Origin: Lachnospiraceae bacterium
GTDB lineage: Bacteria > Bacillota > Clostridia > Lachnospirales > Lachnospiraceae
Direction: 5' to 3'
DNA length: 64,000 nt
Assembly: GCA_017472605.1 (NCBI GenBank)
Contig: JAFUPV010000035.1
Coordinates: 93,368-157,367, forward strand
Below, one piece after another: positions 44,169 to 53,088 of the stretch (position 1 is its first letter; the number at the start of each line of letters is the position of its first letter). Made by a program: the position numbers and the translations under genes. Under the pieces are notes generated by a model that was not told the origin of the DNA, did not search any database, and saw only the letters and a list, made by a program, of their open reading frames with translations.

Positions 44169-44777
44169 ATGACAAAACAGCAATGGGATAAAAAGCTGAA
44201 TATTGATACCGTGGGACGTGATGCATCCAATGCGGATGAAATTCATTATCCCTATGAGCCGACCCCATATTCCGTATTGGAACGATTGGCTGAAACAAAC
44301 TATATAAATAGTAACAATAGGATCGTTGACTATGGCTGTGGAAAGGGAAGGGTCGGCTTTTTCCTGAATTACAAGCTTGGCTGCCAGGTGACAGGGATTG
44401 AGTATGACAGCCGGATCTGCGGTCAGGCGCTGCAGAACTTAGACCGCTATGGAACAAAACAGAACATTGAGTTTGTCTGCATGGATGCGGGGGAGTATCA
44501 GGTGAAGCATTCCGATTGCTTCTATTTCTTTAATCCGTTCTCTGTGAAAGTTCTTCAGACGGTGATTGGGCAGATCATTCAATCCTATTACGAAAATCCG
44601 AGAACAATGCGCTTCTTCTTTTACTATCCGAGTGATGAATATGTAGCGTATCTGATGACAGCTGCTGAACTGGATTTTGTCGATGAGATTGACTGCCGCG
44701 ATTTGTTTGATGGAACGGATGAGCGGGAGCGGATTTTAATTTTTGAGATTGCGGATTTCGGATTTGACGTCAAATGA
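44169..44777 (+). CDS. Class I SAM-dependent methyltransferase
   Basis: A 202-residue Rossmann methyltransferase. SAM motif I is VDYGCGKGRVGF near residue 54, the acidic ribose-binding residue is in GIEYDSRICG near 77, and the catalytic-side motif YFFNPFS near 120 replaces the DPPY/NPP type of other families. The target is unknown (small molecule, RNA or protein). ATG 44169 has AAGGAG upstream, with its own promoter at 44072. A TTGACG-type promoter after it suggests the next gene is separate. Confidence 0.85.
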   Translation: MTKQQWDKKLNIDTVGRDASNADEIHYPYEPTPYSVLERLAETNYINSNNRIVDYGCGKGRVGFFLNYKLGCQVTGIEYDSRICGQALQNLDRYGTKQNIEFVCMDAGEYQVKHSDCFYFFNPFSVKVLQTVIGQIIQSYYENPRTMRFFFYYPSDEYVAYLMTAAELDFVDEIDCRDLFDGTDERERILIFEIADFGFDVK

Positions 44778-44794
44778 TTTCTGTCTGTTTGTTC

Positions 44795-44824
44795 TTGACG
44801 ATAATGTGTGAGCTGATGTATACT
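44795..44824 (+). promoter_or_regulatory. Promoter for the TIGR01906 gene
   Basis: TTGACG (44795-44800) and TATACT (44819-44824), 18-base spacing. Confidence 0.65.
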
Positions 44825-44870
44825 GAAATCCTTATCAATTCTGTTTCATTCGATAAAATAGGGAGGGACA

Positions 44871-45506
44871 ATGAAGAATTCCAAACCATTCAATTATCTT
44901 CTCGGCGTGATCGGATTTTTGTTTCTCGTTTCACTGTCCGTAACAGTCACGCTGAATTTCCGGCCGCTGTACTATCTGGACATGGAACTGCTGAACATTC
45001 CGGAAAACAGCGGATACTCCGCGGAACTGGTTCGCGAGAACTATGACCGGTTGATTACTTATAATAACATTACATTCCATGGAAGTCTGGAATTTGAGCA
45101 GATGCCCATGTCAGAGAGCGCCAGAATTCATTTTGAAGAAGTGAAGCAGGTGTTTGCCGTTTTTGAGTACATGGCGATTGCGGCCGGTTTGCTTTATCTG
45201 GTCGGCTGTGTTGTCCAGTGGAGGAAAAAGGATTTTGGCTGGCTGAAAACGACAGCATACTGCAGCATCGGAATCCCGCTGGTGCTTGGTGTATTTGTGG
45301 TATCTGACTGGGAGAATGTGTTTGTTCAGTTTCACGAGCTGGTGTTCAACAATGACTACTGGCTTTTTGACCCATCAACGGATCCTGTCATTACAATTCT
45401 TCCGGATGCGTACTTCATGCACTGCGCGGTAATGATTATTGGTCTGGTGGTTGCAGTCAGCGCAGGAATGCTGTTGGTCGCACACCGGAAGATGCACTGC
45501 TCATAA
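44871..45506 (+). CDS. TIGR01906 (DUF1461) integral membrane protein
   Basis: A 211-residue protein with four predicted membrane helices (about residues 8-28, 93-112, 122-140, 183-203). The signature region before the last helix, FHELVFNNDYWLFDP followed by TDPVITILPDAYF, is diagnostic of the TIGR01906/DUF1461 family, whose function is unknown. ATG 44871 has AGGGAGG upstream. It stands in its own transcription unit, ended by a hairpin with a weak T tail. Confidence 0.88.
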   Translation: MKNSKPFNYLLGVIGFLFLVSLSVTVTLNFRPLYYLDMELLNIPENSGYSAELVRENYDRLITYNNITFHGSLEFEQMPMSESARIHFEEVKQVFAVFEYMAIAAGLLYLVGCVVQWRKKDFGWLKTTAYCSIGIPLVLGVFVVSDWENVFVQFHELVFNNDYWLFDPSTDPVITILPDAYFMHCAVMIIGLVVAVSAGMLLVAHRKMHCS

Positions 45507-45541
45507 TCAGAGAAAATTGCATAGAAATCGCATGTTTATGG

Positions 45542-45567
45542 AGCCATCCGCACAGCTGCGGGTGGCT
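45542..45567 (+). terminator. Possible terminator after the TIGR01906 gene
   Basis: AGCCATCCGCA-4-TGCGGGTGGCT stem (one G-T pair) followed by a T-rich but interrupted tail. Confidence 0.5.
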
Positions 45568-45689
45568 TTCTGCTTGATTCTAATCGGACTTTTTTGTAAC
45601 GTTTTTGTGAAAATGGACTCTAATAAGTGTCCGAACAAACAGGGACGGTAATTGTGCACAAGAAATTGTGCAGAAGAGGAGGAGACAGG

Positions 45690-46706
45690 ATGGAAGTACG
45701 AATACAGAAACGGGAAGCGGGTTACTGCAATCTGAAACTGCTTCTGATTTTTCTGGTTGTTTATGGTCATCTGATCGAACCACAGATTGGAGAAAGCAGG
45801 ATTTTATATGAAATTTATCGTCTGATCTATCTGTTTCACATGCCGCTTTTTGCTTTCTTATCCGGTATGTTTCTGAAAGGACAGAGAAACAGCAGAAAGC
45901 AGATGAAACGGACATTCCTGATTTATGTTCTGATGCAGTCCGCCGTTTGGATCTGGATGCAGATCAGTCATTGGGGACGGGTGACGTGGAATCAGCCTTA
46001 CTGGCATCTGTGGTATCTGCTCAGTCTTGGTTACTGGGCAGCGGCAGCATTTGGTTGGAACTGGCTAATTGGTCGATTTCCATCGCTGAATCAAAGCGTC
46101 TGGAAAGCCGGGATAATCCTTCTGGCAGCAGGTATCGGCTGCATCGTTGGCGGAATCAAAGAGGTTAACCGGATCCATTCGCTTTCAAGAAGCATCGTGT
46201 TTTTCCCCTATGTCCTGGCAGGTCTGTTTTGTCCATTGGAGACTGCGTGGAAACGGTACAGAGGGATTGGACTGGCTGTCTTTCTTCTGGCAGCTCTGGT
46301 ATACTGGAAATGGGGAAGAACCATACCGGCAACCTTTTTCTATCAGGCAGCATCCTTTGGTTCCATGGGAGTAAAAAAGGGCATCTGGTTCCGCCTGGTC
46401 AGCTATTGTCTTGGCATCCTGTTTTCGTTCTGTCTGCTGACCTGGATTCCGCAAAGACGATTCCGCTGGTCCAAGGCAGGTGCGAATACACTGGGAATCT
46501 ATATCTGCCATGCATTTGTGGTTCGGGTGATCTGGAAGGCTGAAATGTCGGGCACGCAATTGCTGTTGTCTGCGCCATGGATTGCGGGTTTCCTTGTCTG
46601 GTTCTTCTACAAACTTTTTCAGTGGAGCGGAAGAATATACCAGATTGTTCCATCCAATCACGGAGGGAAACGAATACAGAAGGAGAGAACATATGGCGGT
46701 GTTTAA
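45690..46706 (+). CDS. Acyltransferase-3 family membrane protein
   Basis: A 338-residue membrane protein with about ten helices. The opening YCNLKLLLIFLVVYGHLIE with the conserved His near residue 25, the IYLFHMPLFAFLSGMF segment and WHLWYLLSL are features of acyltransferase-3 (OafA/WecH-type) enzymes that O-acylate surface glycans. ATG 45690 has GAGGAGGAG upstream. The end overlaps the start of the ECF sigma gene by 14 bases, so the acyltransferase, sigma factor and anti-sigma factor form one operon; control of envelope modification by the sigma factor is a reasonable guess. Confidence 0.87.
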   Translation: MEVRIQKREAGYCNLKLLLIFLVVYGHLIEPQIGESRILYEIYRLIYLFHMPLFAFLSGMFLKGQRNSRKQMKRTFLIYVLMQSAVWIWMQISHWGRVTWNQPYWHLWYLLSLGYWAAAAFGWNWLIGRFPSLNQSVWKAGIILLAAGIGCIVGGIKEVNRIHSLSRSIVFFPYVLAGLFCPLETAWKRYRGIGLAVFLLAALVYWKWGRTIPATFFYQAASFGSMGVKKGIWFRLVSYCLGILFSFCLLTWIPQRRFRWSKAGANTLGIYICHAFVVRVIWKAEMSGTQLLLSAPWIAGFLVWFFYKLFQWSGRIYQIVPSNHGGKRIQKERTYGGV

Positions 46707-47178
46707 AGAGGTCTACGAGGAATATGGAAGACCGGTCTATCGTTTTCTGCTTTCCCTGACAGGAGATAGAGACCTTGCGGAGGAATTGCTGCAGGAGACT
46801 TTTTATCAGGCTTTCCTGCACATTGATCAGTTTGAAGGAAGGTGCAGTGTCTTTACCTGGCTGTGTCAGATTGGAAAAAATGCATGGCTGAAGGAATGCA
46901 GGAGAACAAAGAAACTGGAAACCGGTAATCTTTCTGTGTATATACAAAAGGAGGAAGGCGGGTCGCCGGAAGAACAGATCATCAAAAAGGATGAATACAG
47001 AAGAGTTCGGGAAGCGGTGTTTCATCTGGAGGAGCCCTATCAGGAGGTGTTTATCATGCATGTCTTTGGTGAATTGAAGCTGAAGGAAATTGCTGATCTG
47101 AAAGGAAAGACGGAGAGCTGGGCAAGGGTGACTTTTTATCGGGCGAAAGCGAAGATTATACAGGAGGTGGGAGAATGA
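46693..47178 (+). CDS. ECF-type RNA polymerase sigma factor
   Basis: A 161-residue sigma-70-family factor with region 2 at about 8-75 (YRFLLSLTGDRDLAEELLQETFYQAF and the -10-recognition helix CSVFTWLCQIGKNAWLKECRR) and region 4 at about 105-155 (EPYQEVFIMHVFGELKLKEIAD followed by the helix-turn-helix TESWARVTFYRAKAKI). There is no region 1 or 3, as expected for an ECF factor. AAGGAGAG precedes ATG 46693. The stop overlaps the anti-sigma start in an ATGA, so the two proteins are made in step. Confidence 0.93.
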   Translation: MAVFKEVYEEYGRPVYRFLLSLTGDRDLAEELLQETFYQAFLHIDQFEGRCSVFTWLCQIGKNAWLKECRRTKKLETGNLSVYIQKEEGGSPEEQIIKKDEYRRVREAVFHLEEPYQEVFIMHVFGELKLKEIADLKGKTESWARVTFYRAKAKIIQEVGE

Positions 47179-48449
47179 AGATTTCGTGTGGTGTGATTCG
47201 TGATTTACTGTTTCTCTATGAGGAAGACGGATGCTCAGCGGAGAGCCGGGAACTGGTGGAGGCGCATCTGAAGGAATGCGATGCCTGCAGATCCTATCAG
47301 CGAAAGCTGCGGGTTCCGTGCGAAATGGTTCATGAGGAGAAAACGGAAAGCGGAAGCCGGGAAGCGCTTGTGATCAAAAAGAGTTTCCGAAAGATCCGAA
47401 GACGATGGCTGGCATCTCTTCTTGCTGTTTTTCTGATTTTCCCGGTCATTGGCCTTGGGATGATGGGATACAATGAGTACCGAAAAGAAGGGATCTGCTT
47501 TACCAACCTGGATGAAATTTATCTGGCATGGCGGTTTCTGTCTCTGGTGGAGGATGGAAGCTATGAACGGGCAGCAGAAATGGTTTCCTACAAAGAGGAT
47601 TATCAAAGCATCATGGAGGTGCTGGATGCGGCGGATCAGAGAGAGTCCTGGTTAGATCATCTGACAGAGCGGACTCTCAACGGAGAATCCTGGCTGCTGA
47701 AGCCATATCTTTCGTCTTACTTTTCGGAAACAGACAGCCCGGATGAAGAATGGAATCTGTGGGGATATCTGATCTATAATGGAATTGGCAGCTCAATGGT
47801 TCCGGAAGAAATCTGGGAAACCGTTGTTGGTTTTGACAATACAGAATATCGAACGGTGGGAGCGATGATGGCCTGCCGCCCGAAGGACGTGGAGTCGGAC
47901 GGTGATTCCAGCGAGTTTTACCGGGTAGAGACCCAGTGGGGAGTCTACTATGTAAACGGTGCACTTGGAGAGATGTATTTAGGCGGGGAGATTGAAACGG
48001 CGGCTGATATCTATGAGTTCAGCGGCATGATTCCGGAACGGATTTTTGCGGATGCGAAAGAGGAAGTGATAAAGAGGCTGGAGGAAGACGCGAACTGTCA
48101 GGAGGAGCTGTTTGGCGGTGTACGTGAACTGACAGAGGAGGAGTTCTGCGCGTTCATGCGCAAAAAGCTGGTAAAGCAGCTGGAAGAATACCAGTCCTGT
48201 GGATCATCTTTTGAACTGCTTTCACTGACTGGGGCATATGGGTACGATGGAAAATGGGATATCCGTTTTGGAATTGATGAGACCATCCGTGGAGAAAGCC
48301 GTGTGAATTATCAGGTCATGCTCTACATCAGAGATGGAGAAATCTGCAGAATCAGCTGGATGGATAAACAGGTTCATGTGCCAATCGGAGAAACCAGTGT
48401 GATCAGCGGGGCGCTGAATGCGAACTGGTATGAAATCTCAGACCAGTGA
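47175..48449 (+). CDS. Anti-sigma factor with zinc-finger domain and large outer domain
   Basis: A 424-residue single-pass membrane protein. The N-terminal cytosolic part has a zf-HC2 anti-sigma domain (AHLKECDACRSY near residues 30-41 gives His and two Cys; Cys 5 may be the fourth ligand). One membrane helix spans about residues 78-98. The remaining about 325 residues are outside and match no domain I know; they should sense the signal. The start overlaps the sigma gene stop by four bases. The outer part is much longer than in RsiW-type proteins. Confidence 0.85.
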   Translation: MKISCGVIRDLLFLYEEDGCSAESRELVEAHLKECDACRSYQRKLRVPCEMVHEEKTESGSREALVIKKSFRKIRRRWLASLLAVFLIFPVIGLGMMGYNEYRKEGICFTNLDEIYLAWRFLSLVEDGSYERAAEMVSYKEDYQSIMEVLDAADQRESWLDHLTERTLNGESWLLKPYLSSYFSETDSPDEEWNLWGYLIYNGIGSSMVPEEIWETVVGFDNTEYRTVGAMMACRPKDVESDGDSSEFYRVETQWGVYYVNGALGEMYLGGEIETAADIYEFSGMIPERIFADAKEEVIKRLEEDANCQEELFGGVRELTEEEFCAFMRKKLVKQLEEYQSCGSSFELLSLTGAYGYDGKWDIRFGIDETIRGESRVNYQVMLYIRDGEICRISWMDKQVHVPIGETSVISGALNANWYEISDQ

Positions 48450-48472
48450 TTTGAGAAACCACTGCAGCAAAG

Positions 48473-48523
48473 AAAAGCTGCTGTACGGAAAGATCCTGTT
48501 ATGGATTCCGTACAGCAGCTTTT
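48473..48523. terminator. Bidirectional terminator
   Basis: Perfect 17-bp stem AAAAGCTGCTGTACGGA / TCCGTACAGCAGCTTTT between the convergent anti-sigma and PH-domain genes. Confidence 0.92.
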
Positions 48524-48573
48524 GGAATTGCTTATGTATCCAGACAAACGTGCCCGTGACACGTTCAGTCGGA

Positions 48574-49023
48574 TTAATGCTGATCCCCGTCAAAATCATA
48601 TCCCTCAGCCGGAGCTTCTTCCGGTGCCGGAGCCTCCTCACCGTCGTGGGCAACGGGATCGTTGGTGTAGAATTCACGGCCGACAACACCGCGCTGATTG
48701 CGGGATTCCTCGATAGCCAGAGAGAGCATGCGATTGACTTCCATTGGATTCTTGATATTTTTCAGGACAATGCTGCCCTGGGTGTCCGCTTTCAGAGAAA
48801 GGGTGATGGTGCCGGTTCCGAATACCTTTTGAGCAAGGGTGCGGCTTAAGCAGATGTCAACAATCCGGTACAGGAGCGTTTCATCATAGTGGGTGTTGAG
48901 AAAACCGGTCTGGACATAGAGACGGTCTGTGGTCAGCTTGTAAACGGTGAAGCTGAAGGGAAACCATGCCCAGTGTTTGCGGTCTTTCCAGCGGATTTCT
49001 TCGGTGAATTTATTTTTTGCCAT
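48574..49023 (-). CDS. Bacterial PH-domain protein
   Basis: A 149-residue soluble protein. Residues about 10-110 have the bacterial pleckstrin-homology pattern (WAWFPFSFTVYKLTTDRLYVQTG, then YDETLLYRIVDICLSRTLAQKVFGTGTITL), followed by an acidic, Pro/Glu-rich disordered tail with EEAPAPEEAPAEG. Members of this family are of unknown function. ATG 49023 has GGAGG upstream; the longer open frame to 49215 crosses the region before the ribosome binding site and is not supported. Confidence 0.82.
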   Translation of the reverse strand: MAKNKFTEEIRWKDRKHWAWFPFSFTVYKLTTDRLYVQTGFLNTHYDETLLYRIVDICLSRTLAQKVFGTGTITLSLKADTQGSIVLKNIKNPMEVNRMLSLAIEESRNQRGVVGREFYTNDPVAHDGEEAPAPEEAPAEGYDFDGDQH

Positions 49024-49194
49024 AAAACTTACCTCCATTTGAGTGGCGGATCGCTGCGGACCCGTTGTTACAGTTACAATACCTGTTCGTCTGAATGATG
49101 GTAACAGTATAGCACAGCAGCGCAGAATTGTCCAGTGGAGTGGGGATAACGCAGGAATTTTTGCATTGCGTCCGTGGATATCCGATCGGTGTGC

Positions 49195-49223
49195 TTGCAT
49201 TTTTGGAAGCTTCATGATATGAT
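49195..49223 (+). promoter_or_regulatory. Promoter of the ECF transporter operon
   Basis: TTGCAT (49195-49200) and TATGAT (49218-49223), 17-base spacing. Confidence 0.7.
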
Positions 49224-49282
49224 ATCGTCGGTGCAGAAGGCGATGTTTACGCTGCCGGTTTGGCGGCAGAATGGAGATTCAA

Positions 49283-50146
49283 ATGAAGATGATCAGGCTT
49301 TTCCATTTGATGCATAAATTTGAAGAATACAATGAGGAGGGAAATGTATCCGGCGAGAGTACGGCACTGGATGACGTTTCCGTAGAGATTGAAAAGGGCA
49401 GTTTCGTTGCGGTGCTGGGACATAATGGTTCCGGAAAATCCACCATGGCAAAGCATCTGAATTCACTGCTGCTGCCGGATGGCGGAACTGTGTTCATCAA
49501 GGAATATGATACCAGAGACGAAGCTCATTTGTGGGATATCCGTCAGACGGCTGGCATGGTGTTCCAGAATCCGGATAACCAGATCATTGCCAATGTGGTG
49601 GAAGAGGATGTAGCGTTTGGACCGGAAAACATGGGCGTTCCGTCTCAGGAAATCTGGAAGCGGGTGGATGAGAGCCTGAAAAAGGTGGGAATGGCAGCCT
49701 ATCGGACAAAATCACCGAATCAGCTGTCCGGCGGACAGAAACAGCGTGTCGCCATTGCCGGTGTGATGGCAATGAAGCCGGAAATCATCATTCTGGATGA
49801 ACCGACTGCCATGCTGGATCCGGTCGGTCGAATGGAAGTGATCCGGACAATCCATGAGCTGAACCGGCTGGAAGGAATCACAGTGATCCTTATCACCCAT
49901 TACATGGAAGAAGTTGTGGATGCAGACCGTGTTCTTGTCATGGACGGGGGAAAGCTGATGATGGACGGAACGCCAAAGGAGATCTTTTCCCGTGCTCAGG
50001 AGCTGAAGAAGTACCGGCTGGATGTTCCTCAGGTAACGGAGCTTGCCTGGGAGCTGAAGCAGGAAGGAATTGAACTTCCGGATGGAATTCTGACCATTGA
50101 AGAGTTTGCAGATGCGCTGTGTGCGTATCGGGATGCGCTGAAATAG
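49283..50146 (+). CDS. ecfA1: Energy-coupling factor transporter ATPase 1
   Basis: A 287-residue ATPase of the shared energy-coupling module of group II ECF vitamin/metal importers. It has Walker [10 protein letters not shown] near residue 46, the Q-loop [12 protein letters not shown] near 90, signature [15 protein letters not shown] near 146, Walker [14 protein letters not shown] near 166 and the switch His in [12 protein letters not shown] 49283 is 7 bases after GGAG; other in-frame ATGs at 49271 and 49289 are less well placed. It starts the operon ecfA1-ecfA2-ecfT-truA. The substrate-binding S components must be encoded elsewhere. Confidence 0.95.
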   Translation: MKMIRLFHLMHKFEEYNEEGNVSGESTALDDVSVEIEKGSFVAVLGHNGSGKSTMAKHLNSLLLPDGGTVFIKEYDTRDEAHLWDIRQTAGMVFQNPDNQIIANVVEEDVAFGPENMGVPSQEIWKRVDESLKKVGMAAYRTKSPNQLSGGQKQRVAIAGVMAMKPEIIILDEPTAMLDPVGRMEVIRTIHELNRLEGITVILITHYMEEVVDADRVLVMDGGKLMMDGTPKEIFSRAQELKKYRLDVPQVTELAWELKQEGIELPDGILTIEEFADALCAYRDALK

Positions 50147-50192
50147 AACAACACAGAAAAACAGGACAGAAAGAAACAGGAGTAGAAGCGTC

Positions 50193-51101
50193 ATGGCAAT
50201 TACATTCGAGCATGTCACATATATATATGAACCGGATGCCCCTGTGGTACAGAAGGTGCTGGATGATATCAGTCTGACGATTCCCGGGAACCAGTTTGTC
50301 GGGATTATCGGCCACACCGGTTCCGGAAAATCAACACTGATCCAGCACATGAACGGTCTGATTAAGCCAACGGAAGGAACCGTGAAATTTCACGGAGAAG
50401 ACATCTGGCAGAAAGACTATCCGCTTCGTCAGCTGCGAAGCAGAGTGGGACTTGTGTTCCAGTATCCGGAGCATCAGCTGTTTGAGGAGAACGTGTTCAA
50501 AGATGTCTGCTTTGGACCGAAAAATCAGGGACTGACGCAGGAAGAAATTGAGCAGCGTGCAAAGAATGCCCTTTCCATGGTTGGTCTGGATGAGAGCTTT
50601 TATAAGCGTTCGCCGTTTGAACTGTCCGGCGGACAGAAACGCCGTGTCGCGATTGCCGGTGTTCTTGCAATGAACCCGGAGTATCTGATTCTGGATGAGC
50701 CGACAGCCGGGCTGGATCCGGTCGGTCGGGATGAGATTCTGGATCAGGTATCGCGGCTGCAGAAGGAGAGCGGGATTACCGTAATTCTGGTGTCCCACAG
50801 CATGGAGGATGTTGCCCGGTACGCACAGCGGCTGATTGTCGTGGATGACGGACACATTCGTTTTGATGATACGCCCCGCAATGTGTTTCGCCATCGGGAG
50901 GAACTGGAGAAGCTGGGGCTTTCTGCCCCACAGGTGACGTATCTGGCAGCTGCCCTGAAAAAGCGGGGATTTGCCATGACGGAGGATGTGACAACGATCC
51001 GGGAGGCAAAGGATGCAATTCTGCAGGCTTTGTCTGCAGAGAGGGAGAACAGATCCGGAAATGGGATACAGAAGAAAGAACAGGTAAAAACGGATGATTA
51101 A
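50193..51101 (+). CDS. ecfA2: Energy-coupling factor transporter ATPase 2
   Basis: A 302-residue partner ATPase that pairs with EcfA1 under the EcfT membrane protein. Walker A GHTGSGKST near residue 40, Q-loop LVFQYPEHQLFEE near 87 (the YPEHQLF form is typical for EcfA2), signature ELSGGQKRRVAIAGV near 143, Walker B LILDEPTAGLDP near 163 and VSHSMEDVA follow. ATG 50193 follows AACAGGAG. The stop overlaps the ecfT start by 8 bases. Confidence 0.95.
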   Translation: MAITFEHVTYIYEPDAPVVQKVLDDISLTIPGNQFVGIIGHTGSGKSTLIQHMNGLIKPTEGTVKFHGEDIWQKDYPLRQLRSRVGLVFQYPEHQLFEENVFKDVCFGPKNQGLTQEEIEQRAKNALSMVGLDESFYKRSPFELSGGQKRRVAIAGVLAMNPEYLILDEPTAGLDPVGRDEILDQVSRLQKESGITVILVSHSMEDVARYAQRLIVVDDGHIRFDDTPRNVFRHREELEKLGLSAPQVTYLAAALKKRGFAMTEDVTTIREAKDAILQALSAERENRSGNGIQKKEQVKTDD

Positions 51102-51915
51102 AGATATTACAATTGGTCAGTACTATGCAGTGGATTCCCCGATCCATCGGCTGGATCCCCGTGTAAAGCTGGTTGGAACGGTACTGTTTATTGTCAGTCT
51201 GTTTGTGGCGGAAGGTGTCTTTGGCTATCTGGCGGCTGCAGGAGCGCTGGCGTTTGTGATCCACATGTCCCGTGTCCCCTTTCGTTTCATGACGCGCGGA
51301 CTGAAAAGCATCCTGATTATCATGCTGATCAGTGTCTCCTTCAACATCTTTTTTACGGAAGGAACACCGGTTGCGGATGTGTTGATTTTGCGCTCGATGA
51401 CATGGGAAGGTCTGGAAAAAGCCGTGTACATGGCGATCCGCCTGATCATGCTGATCCTCGGATCCACGATCATGACGCTGACTACAACGCCAAACGCGCT
51501 GACAGATGGACTGGAAAAAGGGCTGGGATTTTTAAAGAAGCTTCATGTACCGGTTCATGAGCTGGCAATGATGATGTCGATTGCCCTTCGCTTTATTCCA
51601 ATATTAATAGAAGAAACAGACAAAATTATGAAGGCGCAGACTGCCCGCGGCGCTGATTTTGAAAGCGGGGGAATCATCCGCAGGATCAAAGCCATGGTTC
51701 CGCTTCTGATTCCGCTGTTCATCTCCGCTTTCCGCCGTGCAGCCGATCTGGCCCTTGCCATGGAAGCAAGATGCTATCATGGAGATGCGAACCGGACCAA
51801 GATGAAGCCGCTTCGCTATGAACACTGTGACCGGGGGGCATATGGGTGCATGGCTGCCTATCTGGTGCTGATTCTGATCCTGAAATTTGTCTGGAAAGGA
51901 TGGATTGCCGGATGA
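51094..51915 (+). CDS. ecfT: Energy-coupling factor transporter transmembrane protein
   Basis: A 273-residue membrane scaffold with about five helices that links the ATPase pair to S components. The coupling helices carry the family Ala-Arg-Gly motifs: AQTARGADFESGG near residue 180 and MEARCYHGD near 224. The opening ITIGQYYAVDSPIHRLDPRVK is typical. It overlaps both ecfA2 (8 bases) and truA (4 bases), which shows tight translational coupling. Confidence 0.95.
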   Translation: MIKDITIGQYYAVDSPIHRLDPRVKLVGTVLFIVSLFVAEGVFGYLAAAGALAFVIHMSRVPFRFMTRGLKSILIIMLISVSFNIFFTEGTPVADVLILRSMTWEGLEKAVYMAIRLIMLILGSTIMTLTTTPNALTDGLEKGLGFLKKLHVPVHELAMMMSIALRFIPILIEETDKIMKAQTARGADFESGGIIRRIKAMVPLLIPLFISAFRRAADLALAMEARCYHGDANRTKMKPLRYEHCDRGAYGCMAAYLVLILILKFVWKGWIAG

Positions 51916-53015
51916 AACGTGTGAAAATGACAGTAGCCTATGACGGAACAAACTACTGCGGCTGGCAGGTTCAGCCAAACGGTGTGACCATTGAGGAAAT
52001 TCTCAACCGTGAGCTGTCCCGTCTGCTGAAGGAGGATATTCAGGTGATTGGGGCAAGCAGGACGGATTCCGGTGTCCATGCTTGGGGAAATATTGCGATC
52101 TTCGATACCAGTGCCAGAATGCCGGCAGACAAGATCTGCATTGCAATGAACCAGCGCCTTCCTGCCGACATTGTGGTCCAGGACTCCTGTGAGGTGGCGC
52201 CGGACTGGCATCCGCGCAAGTGCAACAGCAGAAAGACCTATGAATACCGGATTTTAAACCGCCGTGTTCCGTTTCCTTCGGAGCGCCTGAACTCCTATTT
52301 CTACTACTATGATCTGGATGTGGAAGCTATGCAGAAGGCGGCCGACTATCTGGTTGGAGAGCATGATTTCAAGAGCTTCTGCTCCATCCGCACCCAGGCT
52401 GAGGATACGGTTCGCCGGATCTACAGTCTGAAGCTGACGAAGCAGGGGGATCGGATCGACATCCGGATCTGCGGGAATGGCTTTCTCTATAACATGGTGC
52501 GGATTATTGTGGGCAGTCTTGTAAAGGTAGGCTGCGGCTTCTGGAAACCGGAGCAGATCAAAGAGGTGCTGGAGGCGAGAGACAGAAGCAAGGCGGGACC
52601 AAAAGCACCTGCCCACGGACTGACGCTTGTCTCCATTGAGGAGGAAAAGGAGCTGCCGGATGCCATTGATGAAGCAAATGGGCACTGGTCCTATCTGCTG
52701 TCCATGAAGGAGATTAAGGAGACAGGTGATGCCCGGCTGACGATCCGTAGCTGTGAGGAGGGCGGCTTTGACCGGCTTCTTCTTCGCCTGACGAAACAGG
52801 CGTCCCGCAATGGTGCAAAAACGATTCATGTCTGTGACTGGACCGGGCAGCTTGGTGAAGGATATCAGGTTGGGTACTTTTCGTTTCATGCGGATGAAAC
52901 GGAAAATGGGAACGCAGAGGATTCGGAATTGGAATCAATGAAAAATCGCTGGTATTGGACGCGGGATGAGAAGCTGCATCCCAACAGCGGGGATGATTTG
53001 AGCGAAGCAGAGTAG
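51912..53015 (+). CDS. truA: tRNA pseudouridine synthase A with C-terminal extension
   Basis: TruA converts uridines 38-40 of tRNA anticodon arms to pseudouridine. The core (residues about 1-245) is normal: VAYDGTNYCGWQVQPNG, the catalytic Asp in GASRTDSGVHAWGN near residue 53, and NGFLYNMVRIIVGSLV near 195. The usual ending HGLTLVSIEE is followed by about 120 extra residues (246-367) with FDRLLLRLTKQASRNGAKTI and an acidic tail, matching no domain I recognise. ATG 51912 overlaps the ecfT stop. The continuous frame and normal codon use argue for a genuine fusion rather than a missed stop. Confidence 0.92.
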   Translation: MKRVKMTVAYDGTNYCGWQVQPNGVTIEEILNRELSRLLKEDIQVIGASRTDSGVHAWGNIAIFDTSARMPADKICIAMNQRLPADIVVQDSCEVAPDWHPRKCNSRKTYEYRILNRRVPFPSERLNSYFYYYDLDVEAMQKAADYLVGEHDFKSFCSIRTQAEDTVRRIYSLKLTKQGDRIDIRICGNGFLYNMVRIIVGSLVKVGCGFWKPEQIKEVLEARDRSKAGPKAPAHGLTLVSIEEEKELPDAIDEANGHWSYLLSMKEIKETGDARLTIRSCEEGGFDRLLLRLTKQASRNGAKTIHVCDWTGQLGEGYQVGYFSFHADETENGNAEDSELESMKNRWYWTRDEKLHPNSGDDLSEAE

Positions 53016-53088
53016 CTGTCAGCGGATCATCATTAGCTCAGTGCCCCACACAGACAGAGAGGTCTTAGGCAGACAGGAGGAATATCAA

